Shown here piece after piece: positions 1 through 4,940 of a stretch of DNA of 5,618 nucleotides. The DNA is from an uncultured Lachnospiraceae bacterium (lineage in GTDB: Bacteria; Bacillota; Clostridia; Lachnospirales; Lachnospiraceae): positions 1 to 5,618 of the forward strand of contig CADBQE010000075.1 in NCBI GenBank assembly GCA_902796695.1. Reading direction: 5' to 3'. Positions within the stretch are counted from its first letter, which is position 1. Each line of letters opens with the position of its first letter. A program made the translations under genes and the position numbers. The notes below the pieces were generated by a model. That model ran no database searches. It had not been told where the DNA came from and worked only from the letters and a program-made list of their open reading frames with translations.

Positions 1-256
1 CCTGATACAGGCGGATCAGTTCCATGCCCTGCTCATCCAGCCGAGGCGGCTGAGCAGCCATGTCCGTGCTTCCCAAAAGGTAATCCGTGGTGGTATGAAA
101 ATACTGCGCCAGCTGTACCAGAGTGTCCAGCGGCGGCGTGCGGCGCCCGGTCTCGTAGGAACTGTAGGCGCCCCTGCTGATATGAAGCGCGGCGGCCACA
201 TCCTTTTGGGAAAGGCCGCTGTCCAAGCGCAGCTTAGTCAGTCGTTCAGCGATCAC
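1..256 (-). CDS. XRE-family helix-turn-helix transcriptional regulator (partial, C-terminus off the left edge)
   Basis: This minus-strand gene starts with GTG at 256-254 and stays open to the window edge, giving 85 residues. An AAAGGAG ribosome site (270-264) lies 7 bases upstream, which decides the GTG start. Residues 3-62 form a complete Cro/C1-type HTH (HTH_3) domain: ERLTKLR helix, GLSQKDVAAAL (helix 2), HISRGAYSSYETGRR (recognition helix and turn), then PPLDTLVQLAQYF and DYLLG, the usual end of the domain. A linker rich in Pro, Asp and Glu follows, then the start of a helix (GMELIRLYQ). Proteins of this type are small cytoplasmic DNA-binding dimers, often autoregulated. It is divergent from fhs and shares its upstream region, so control of fhs or of itself is plausible but not shown. 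The effector and the C-terminal domain cannot be seen. Confidence 0.9.
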   Translation of the reverse strand, partial: MIAERLTKLRLDSGLSQKDVAAALHISRGAYSSYETGRRTPPLDTLVQLAQYFHTTTDYLLGSTDMAAQPPRLDEQGMELIRLYQ

Positions 257-278
257 AGGGGATCTCCTTTTTGGAAGG

Positions 279-291
279 ATAATAGCATTAT
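279..291. promoter_or_regulatory. Candidate operator: palindrome overlapping the regulator's -10 box
   Basis: ATAAT-AGC-ATTAT is a perfect 5-base inverted repeat with a 3-base centre. It overlaps five of the six bases of the minus-strand -10 box and reaches the likely transcription start. The same stretch also contains two ATAGC direct repeats (282-286 and 290-294). A regulator dimer bound here would block its own promoter, the usual autoregulation design of XRE proteins. The arms are short and AT-rich, so chance is a real alternative. Confidence 0.3.
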
Positions 292-315
292 AGCCCGAAA
301 GATTTGAGAGAGAAA
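287..315 (-). promoter_or_regulatory. Promoter of the XRE regulator gene (sigma-A type)
   Basis: On the minus strand a perfect TATAAT -10 box lies at 292-287. At 17 bases spacing the -35 hexamer (315-310, TTTCTC) matches the consensus poorly. Transcription would begin near 280, leaving a leader of about 24 bases that contains the AAAGGAG site. The good -10 box and its placement support it; the weak -35 suggests modest strength or dependence on a regulator. Confidence 0.6.
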
Positions 316-371
316 CAGATGGCGCTAAATGACACACAAGGGGCAAAAATCATAGAGATTACAGCTGTTTT

Positions 372-380
372 TGCTACAAT
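372..380 (+). promoter_or_regulatory. Extended -10 promoter for fhs
   Basis: TGC followed by TACAAT (375-380) is an extended -10 element (TGn plus five of six -10 consensus bases). No good -35 is found at 17 bases (352-357, ATAGAG), which extended -10 promoters can tolerate. Transcription would start near 387, giving a leader of about 26 bases, too short for a riboswitch. An 8-base perfect palindrome, ACAGCTGT (361-368), sits just upstream of the -10 and could be a protein site. Confidence 0.55.
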
Positions 381-412
381 CGGCGTCATAAAAAACAAAG
401 AAAGGGATAAGT

Positions 413-2083
413 ATGTTGACAGACATCGCCATTGCGCAGGCCTGCGAAAAGCAGCACATCCGGGAAGTGGCTTCCACCGCCGGCATTGAGGAAAAGTATC
501 TGGAGCAGTATGGGAATTACAAGGCCAAGGTGGATTACGGCCTGCTCCGGGACCGGGCGGACCGGCCGGACGGCAAACTGATCCTGGTGACGGCCATCAC
601 GCCCACCCCCGCCGGGGAGGGCAAGACCACAACGACCATCGGCCTGGCGGACGGTCTGAAGAAGATCGGCAAAAACGTCATGGTCGCCCTGCGTGAGCCT
701 TCGCTGGGCCCCGTGTTCGGCATCAAGGGCGGCGCGGCCGGCGGCGGCTATGCCCAGGTCGTTCCGATGGAGGACATCAACCTGCACTTTACCGGCGACT
801 TCCATGCGATCGGCGCGGCCAACAACCTGCTGGCGGCCATGATCGACAACCACATTCATCAGGGCAACGCCCTGCGGATCGACGCGCGCCGCATTACCTG
901 GAAGCGGGCGGTGGATATGAACGACCGCGCGCTGCGCGATATCGTGGTCAGCCTGGGCGGCAAGGCCAACGGCTTCCCGCGTCAGGACGGCTTCGACATC
1001 ACCGTGGCGTCGGAGATCATGGCGATCCTGTGCCTGGCTTCGGATATTACGGACTTAAAGGCGCGCCTGGCCCGGATCATCATCGGCTACAACCTGGATG
1101 ACGAGCCGGTCACGGCCGGCGATCTGCACGCGCAGGGCGCCATGGCCGCGCTCTTAAAGGACGCGTTAAAGCCCAATCTGGTGCAGACGCTGGAGCATAC
1201 CCCCGCGTTCGTGCACGGCGGCCCGTTCGCGAATATCGCCCACGGCTGCAACTCCGTCACCGCGACGCGCATGGCGCTGAAAACCGGTGACTACGTCGTC
1301 ACGGAAGCCGGCTTCGGCGCGGACCTGGGCGCGGAAAAATTCCTGGACATCAAGTGCCGCATGGCGGGCCTGACCCCTTCGGCCGTTGTGATCGTCGCCA
1401 CGGTGCGCGCGCTGAAAATGCACGGCGGTCTGGCGAAGAACCAGCTGAAGAACGAAGACCTAGCCGCGCTGGAAAAGGGCCTGCCCAACCTGCTGCAGCA
1501 TGTGGAAAACATCACGCAGGTCTACGGCCTGCCCGCCGTGGTAGCCATCAACCGCTTCCCGGACGACACCGAAGCGGAACTGGCGCTGGTGGAAGAAAAA
1601 TGCAGAGCGCTGGGCGTCAACGTGGTCCTTTCCGAAGTCTGGATGAAGGGCGGCGAAGGCGGCAAAGCCCTGGCGGAAGAAGTCGTGCGCCTGTGCGAGA
1701 CTCCGTCCGAATTCCGCTTCTGCTATGAAGACGAGCTTTCTCTGAAGGAGAAGATCGAAGCGGTCGCCAAGCGGATTTATCACGCGGACGGCGTGGATTT
1801 CCTGGCGCCGGCCGTCAAGGAACTGGACAAACTGGAATCCCTGGGCTACGGCCGCCTGCCGGTGTGCATGGCCAAGACCCAGTATTCCTTCTCCGATGAC
1901 GCGGCCAAGCTGGGCGCGCCGCGGAATTTCCGCATCACGGTGCGCCAGGTGCGCATCAGCGCCGGCGCCGGCTTCGTTGTGGTGCTGACCGGAGATATCA
2001 TGACCATGCCCGGCCTGCCCAAAAAGCCCGCCGCGGAAAATATCGATGTGGACGAAAACGGCGTGATCACGGGTCTGTTCTGA
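413..2083 (+). CDS. fhs: Formate--tetrahydrofolate ligase (10-formyl-THF synthetase)
   Basis: This cytoplasmic enzyme makes 10-formyl-THF from formate, THF and ATP. In anaerobes this is the entry step for formate into one-carbon metabolism (purine synthesis, serine/glycine, or the methyl branch of the Wood-Ljungdahl pathway). The 556 residues are full length for the family (about 555-560). Visible landmarks are the nucleotide-binding loop TPTPAGEGKTTTT (63-75), REPSLGP with the conserved Arg94 and Glu95, the glycine-rich GIKGGAAGGGYAQVVPMEDI (103-122), HTPAFVHGGPFANIAHGCNS (262-281), VATVRALKMHGG (328-339, a family signature), KTQYSFSDD (488-496) and the C-terminal ending VITGLF. The start is supported by an AAAGGGA ribosome site (401-407). 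No active-site residue that I can judge is missing. It heads the plus-strand cluster, with folD 40 bases downstream. The gene alone does not prove acetogenesis, as many non-acetogenic Clostridia have it. Confidence 0.98.
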   Translation: MLTDIAIAQACEKQHIREVASTAGIEEKYLEQYGNYKAKVDYGLLRDRADRPDGKLILVTAITPTPAGEGKTTTTIGLADGLKKIGKNVMVALREPSLGPVFGIKGGAAGGGYAQVVPMEDINLHFTGDFHAIGAANNLLAAMIDNHIHQGNALRIDARRITWKRAVDMNDRALRDIVVSLGGKANGFPRQDGFDITVASEIMAILCLASDITDLKARLARIIIGYNLDDEPVTAGDLHAQGAMAALLKDALKPNLVQTLEHTPAFVHGGPFANIAHGCNSVTATRMALKTGDYVVTEAGFGADLGAEKFLDIKCRMAGLTPSAVVIVATVRALKMHGGLAKNQLKNEDLAALEKGLPNLLQHVENITQVYGLPAVVAINRFPDDTEAELALVEEKCRALGVNVVLSEVWMKGGEGGKALAEEVVRLCETPSEFRFCYEDELSLKEKIEAVAKRIYHADGVDFLAPAVKELDKLESLGYGRLPVCMAKTQYSFSDDAAKLGAPRNFRITVRQVRISAGAGFVVVLTGDIMTMPGLPKKPAAENIDVDENGVITGLF

Positions 2084-2098
2084 TCCGGGACCGCATAA

Positions 2099-2115
2099 CG
2101 GCGGCCGCACCGCCG
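2099..2115 (+). other. GC-only hairpin in the fhs-folD gap, ending 8 bases before the folD start
   Basis: CGGCGG (2099-2104) and CCGCCG (2110-2115) are perfect 6-base complements around a 5-base loop (CCGCA). No T-tract follows, so it is not an intrinsic terminator. It occupies the position where the folD ribosome site should be, and only a weak CGGAAA remains between stem and ATG. It may limit folD translation or stabilise the fhs message end. A chance product of GC-rich sequence is possible. Confidence 0.4.
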
Positions 2116-2123
2116 GAAACAAT

Positions 2124-2990
2124 ATGGCTGAAATCCTGTACGGCGCCCCGGTGGCCGATGCCATCCGGGAGCGCAGCAAAAAAGAATCGGAAGCGCTCGG
2201 ACGGGAGGGCGTTCGGCCCTGCCTCGCCCTCGTGCGCATCGGAGACCGGGCGGACACCGCCAGCTACGCGGCCGGTCTGAAGAAGAACGCGCCGAAAAGC
2301 GGCGTCCTGATCCGCAGCATCGGGCTGCCGGAGGATACGTCCGCGGAAGAAGCGGCCCGCCTGCTGGAGGACTTAAACAGCGATCCCGCCGTACACGGGA
2401 TCCTGCTCCTCCTCCCGCTGCCGGCGGGACTGGATGCGGATGCCCTCAGGAACCGCATCGCGCCGGAAAAAGACGTGGACGGCGCCACGGACCTGTCTCA
2501 GGCGGGCGTATTTGAAGGAAAGGACCTCGGATTCGCGCCGGCCACGCCCCGGGCCGTCATGGAGATCCTGCACTACTACCGGATCCCCGTTGCGGGAAAA
2601 CGCGCCGTTGTGATCGGCCGTTCCCCGGTGGTGGGCCGCCCGCTCGCCATGATGCTGCTGCGGGAAAACGCCACCGTGACCGTCTGTCACAGCCGGACCG
2701 CCGATCTGGCGGCAGCGGTGCGGGACGCGGAGATCGTGATCGCCGCGCTGGGGAAACCGGAGGCCGTAGGCGCCGGGATCCTGGGAAAAGATCAGATCCT
2801 GGTGGACGTGGGCATCCACCGGAAAGAAGACGGCACCCTGTGCGGGGACGCGGACCGGGCTCAGGCGGAGCTCTCCGTGCGGGCCCTCACCCCGGTGCCC
2901 GGCGGCGTCGGCGCCGTAACGACCGCCGTTCTGCTGCAGAATGTACTGGAAGCCGCTTCGCGGCAATTGAAATACCGGCGGGAAGGATGA
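2124..2990 (+). CDS. folD: FolD-type methylene-THF dehydrogenase with an altered cyclohydrolase site
   Basis: FolD normally oxidises 5,10-methylene-THF to methenyl-THF with NAD(P)+ and hydrolyses that to 10-formyl-THF, joining Fhs to methylene-THF. The 288 residues match the usual length. Visible landmarks are MAEILYGAPVADAI at the start, SYAAGLKK (47-54), GILLLLPLPAGLD (92-104), PEKDVDG (114-120), the Rossmann motif VVIGRSPVVGRPLAMML (162-178), VDVGIHR (227-233) and PVPGGVGAVTT (257-267). Tyr48 and Asp119 match E. coli Tyr50 and Asp121. The position of catalytic Lys54 is Leu52 (Lys53 is adjacent) and that of Gln98 is Leu96. In the human enzyme the equivalent Lys56 and Gln100 are needed for cyclohydrolase activity. 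The family call is firm. I infer a mainly dehydrogenase enzyme whose partner cyclohydrolase (FchA type) would be elsewhere. No good Shine-Dalgarno is seen; the start rests on the normal N-terminus and on the absence of an upstream in-frame start. Confidence 0.95.
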   Translation: MAEILYGAPVADAIRERSKKESEALGREGVRPCLALVRIGDRADTASYAAGLKKNAPKSGVLIRSIGLPEDTSAEEAARLLEDLNSDPAVHGILLLLPLPAGLDADALRNRIAPEKDVDGATDLSQAGVFEGKDLGFAPATPRAVMEILHYYRIPVAGKRAVVIGRSPVVGRPLAMMLLRENATVTVCHSRTADLAAAVRDAEIVIAALGKPEAVGAGILGKDQILVDVGIHRKEDGTLCGDADRAQAELSVRALTPVPGGVGAVTTAVLLQNVLEAASRQLKYRREG

Positions 2991-3026
2991 TCCGTCCGCC
3001 CCGTCCGTGGGAAAGAAACCAACCTC

Positions 3027-4124
3027 ATGAACTATATCGTATTTGACCTGGAATGGAACCAGTCGCCGGGAGGCCGGTTCCGGGAGAATCCCAAAATTCC
3101 GTTTGAGATCCTGGAGATCGGCGCTGTGAAGCTGAACGGCCGCCGCAAGACCGTAGACGAATTTCACGAAACCATCAAGCCTCTGGTCTATACCCGCATG
3201 AACCGCTATACGCAGAAGGTGGTCCATATGGATATGAACGACCTGAAGGATTCCCGCACCTTTACCCCGGTAGCCAAGAGCTTCCTCAAATGGTGCGGCC
3301 GCAATCCGGTCTTTGTGACCTGGGGACCGTCCGACCTGTTTGAACTGCAGCGCAACCTGGAATACTATCATATCGACCACCGCTTCCCGCAGCCCTTCCT
3401 GTACATCGACCTGCAGAAGCTCTACAGCCTGGGCTATCTGGACGGCAAGAAGCGTCCGGCCCTGCACGAGGCCGTGGAAGCGATGGAGATCCCGCAGGAC
3501 CGCCCCTTCCATGCGGCGTTCGACGACGCCTGGTACACGGCCCGGATCATGCAGAAAATGGAGGGCTTAAAGCCGCTCCTGAGCTATAAGTCCGTGGATT
3601 ACTACCACCTTCCCGAAAAGAAGGAGGAAGAATTCACGCTGAACTTCAAGACCTACTCCAAGTTCGTCTCCATGCTGTATCCGGACAAGGATGCGGCCAT
3701 GAAGGAGGCCTCCGTGACGGATCTGCGCTGCAACCGCTGCGGCAGACCGCTGGAAGTCAAGATCGACTGGTTCTCCGGCGCCGGCGGGACCATGTACTAC
3801 GCGCTGTGCGAATGTCCCAAACACGGCCCCGTGAAGGGCAAGATCCGCCTGCGCAAGGGCCCCGGGGAAGAGGTCTTCGTGGTCAAGACCATCAAGGCCG
3901 CCTCCGAGCAGGATATACAGGATATCGAAGAGCGCAGGCTGCAGGCGCAGGAACGCCGTCATAAGCGGGCGGAAAAGGAAAAGGCCCGCCGCAAGGCAAA
4001 GCGCGCCGCGCTGGCGGAAGAAAAGAAGCAGCAGGCAAAAGCCCGGATCTCGCAGCAGAAAGCGCGCCGCAGCCGGACCAAGAAACCGGACACCTCGCCG
4101 AAGGGGCCCAAAAAGGGAGACTGA
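3027..4124 (+). CDS. DEDDh-family 3'-5' exonuclease with zinc-ribbon-like module and basic tail
   Basis: The N-terminal domain (about 1-180) is an RNase T/ERI-1-like DEDDh exonuclease that would remove nucleotides from RNA or DNA 3' ends using two metal ions. The catalytic residues are visible: Asp7 and Glu9 in FDLEWNQ, Asp103 in TWGPSD, and His162 and Asp167 in FHAAFDDAWYTARI. Residues 235-266 hold Cys235-x2-Cys238 and a second knuckle, Cys261/Cys263-x2-His266, likely a zinc ribbon. From about 292 to the end the protein is a Lys/Arg/Glu/Ala-rich helix passing into a basic, Pro-containing tail, fit for nucleic acid or ribosome contact. Similar proteins occur in Lachnospiraceae and relatives; the substrate is unknown to me and KapD is only a distant comparison. 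The start follows the typical MNYIVFDLEW beginning. Ribosome site GGGAAAG (3009-3015) is weak and rather distant. It lies 36 bases after folD and 1 base before traX. Confidence 0.88.
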   Translation: MNYIVFDLEWNQSPGGRFRENPKIPFEILEIGAVKLNGRRKTVDEFHETIKPLVYTRMNRYTQKVVHMDMNDLKDSRTFTPVAKSFLKWCGRNPVFVTWGPSDLFELQRNLEYYHIDHRFPQPFLYIDLQKLYSLGYLDGKKRPALHEAVEAMEIPQDRPFHAAFDDAWYTARIMQKMEGLKPLLSYKSVDYYHLPEKKEEEFTLNFKTYSKFVSMLYPDKDAAMKEASVTDLRCNRCGRPLEVKIDWFSGAGGTMYYALCECPKHGPVKGKIRLRKGPGEEVFVVKTIKAASEQDIQDIEERRLQAQERRHKRAEKEKARRKAKRAALAEEKKQQAKARISQQKARRSRTKKPDTSPKGPKKGD

Positions 4125-4125
4125 A

Positions 4126-4866
4126 ATGGATATTCTTTCCGCGCTCCGCAGCCGGATCAGCCTGAATAACGAGCAGCTGAAGCTGCTTGCCGTCGTCAGC
4201 ATGCTGATCGATCATACGGCGGCTTCGATCCCGCTCTTTTTCCGTTCTTCGATCGGGCCGTTCAACCTGCTGATGCGCGGCATCGGCCGCCTGGCGTTTC
4301 CGATCTTCGCGTTCCTGATCGCGGAAGGCGCCGTGAAGACCCGGAATATCCTGAAATACCTGATGCGCCTGGGGATCCTGGCGGTCCTGTGCGAGATCCC
4401 GTTCGATATGATGAGCGAAGGGAAGTTCTTCAACTGGGGCCACCAGAACACCATCCTGACGCTGTTCCTGGGCCTTCTGGGCATTGCCGGATACCGGTAT
4501 CTGACGGACAGGCGTAAGCTTTGGGGCAAAAGCGCGTATCTGGCCGGCTTTTTCTGGATGAGCCTCTGCGTGGCGGCGGGCCAGCTCGCGGGCGCGGATT
4601 TCCGCGCGCCGGGCGTCCTGCTGGTGATCGGCTTTTATTTCTGGCGCACGGAGATGGCGGAGTCGGACGGCTTTCCGGTATTCCTGATGCTGGCCATGGG
4701 GACCGCCTGGCGGAACAATACGCTGCAGCTGTTTTCCCTGCTTGCATTTCTTCCCATTTTTCTTTATAATAATGATTTAGGCAGAAAATTGCCGCGCTAC
4801 ACCTTTTACGTCATCTATCCGGCGCATCTGCTCCTGCTGGGCGGGATCCGGATGCTGCTGCGGTAG
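4126..4866 (+). CDS. TraX-family integral membrane protein
   Basis: The 246 residues form a polytopic membrane protein of the TraX family (PF05857). F-plasmid TraX N-acetylates pilin; chromosomal Bacillota members have no settled function and resemble membrane acyltransferases. Hydrophobic segments lie near 18-39, 55-70, 79-93, 108-124, 136-155, 162-174, 184-213 and 225-245. Family landmarks are IDH (28-30), GRLAFPIFAFLIAEG (54-68), CEIPFD (89-94), WGHQN (104-108) and YPAH (231-234). A good AAGGGAG site (4113-4119) precedes the ATG, and the exonuclease stop lies 1 base upstream, so translation is probably coupled. There is no pilus or conjugation gene nearby, so a pilin substrate is not implied. 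Codons 206-223 are unusually AT-rich and contain a promoter-like sequence. The family is secure; the biochemical role is not. Confidence 0.88.
   Translation: MDILSALRSRISLNNEQLKLLAVVSMLIDHTAASIPLFFRSSIGPFNLLMRGIGRLAFPIFAFLIAEGAVKTRNILKYLMRLGILAVLCEIPFDMMSEGKFFNWGHQNTILTLFLGLLGIAGYRYLTDRRKLWGKSAYLAGFFWMSLCVAAGQLAGADFRAPGVLLVIGFYFWRTEMAESDGFPVFLMLAMGTAWRNNTLQLFSLLAFLPIFLYNNDLGRKLPRYTFYVIYPAHLLLLGGIRMLLR
4742..4770 (+). promoter_or_regulatory. Candidate promoter for nfnA inside the end of the TraX gene
   Basis: TTGCAT (4742-4747) and a perfect TATAAT (4765-4770) are separated by exactly 17 bases. They lie in an AT-rich patch whose codons (CTT, TTT, ATT, TAT, AAT, TTA) differ from the GC-ending codons around it. 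A start near 4777 would give nfnA a leader of about 164 bases. The -35 matches only the first three consensus bases, and no transcript data are available. Confidence 0.5.
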
Positions 4867-4899
4867 CGGACGGAAGGAACGCGGAAAAACACGAATATT

Positions 4900-4918
4900 T
4901 TATGCGGCTATGGCATAA
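4900..4918. promoter_or_regulatory. Inverted repeat in the nfnA leader, possible operator or small hairpin
   Basis: TTATGC (4900-4905) and GCATAA (4913-4918) are perfect 6-base inverted arms around a 7-base centre, GGCTATG. The repeat lies 9 bases before the nfnA ribosome site in the 74-base gap after traX. The 19-base symmetric layout fits a dimeric repressor site, and it does not resemble the Rex consensus I know. It could also be a weak RNA hairpin. There is no T-tract, so it is not a terminator. Confidence 0.3.
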
Positions 4919-4940
4919 CAACAACGTAAAGGAGCAAGTC

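Noticed and set aside
95..307. Plus-strand open frame of 70 codons over the regulator region
   Set aside because: It is antisense to the XRE domain, has no ribosome site, and its peptide has no family features. The minus-strand HTH reading is convincing.
257..412. Riboswitch (for example a THF-type) in the fhs leader
   Set aside because: The predicted transcript start near 387 leaves about 26 bases before the ATG, and no pairing pattern of a known riboswitch was seen in the divergent region.
386..859. Minus-strand open frame of 157 codons, antisense to the start of fhs
   Set aside because: It lies over the conserved nucleotide-binding region of fhs and runs into the fhs promoter region; no domain is recognisable.
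1460..2257. Minus-strand open frame of 265 codons, antisense to fhs and the start of folD
   Set aside because: It spans two well-identified genes and their gap, has no family motif, and its composition is that of a reverse-strand shadow.
2373..3512. Long minus-strand open frame of 379 codons, antisense to folD and the exonuclease
   Set aside because: The plus-strand genes have complete family motifs over the same bases. The antisense product has no recognisable domain and is rich in Gly, Arg, His and Gln, typical of shadow frames in GC-rich DNA.
4126..4866. TraX as a sign of a conjugative element
   Set aside because: No relaxase, mating-pair, integrase or repeat structure is present. Chromosomal TraX homologues are common in Bacillota, and base composition matches the neighbours except for one short patch.
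4867..4940. Intrinsic terminator between traX and nfnA
   Set aside because: The only inverted repeat (4900-4918) is AT-rich at its base, has 6-base arms with a 7-base loop, and is not followed by a run of T.
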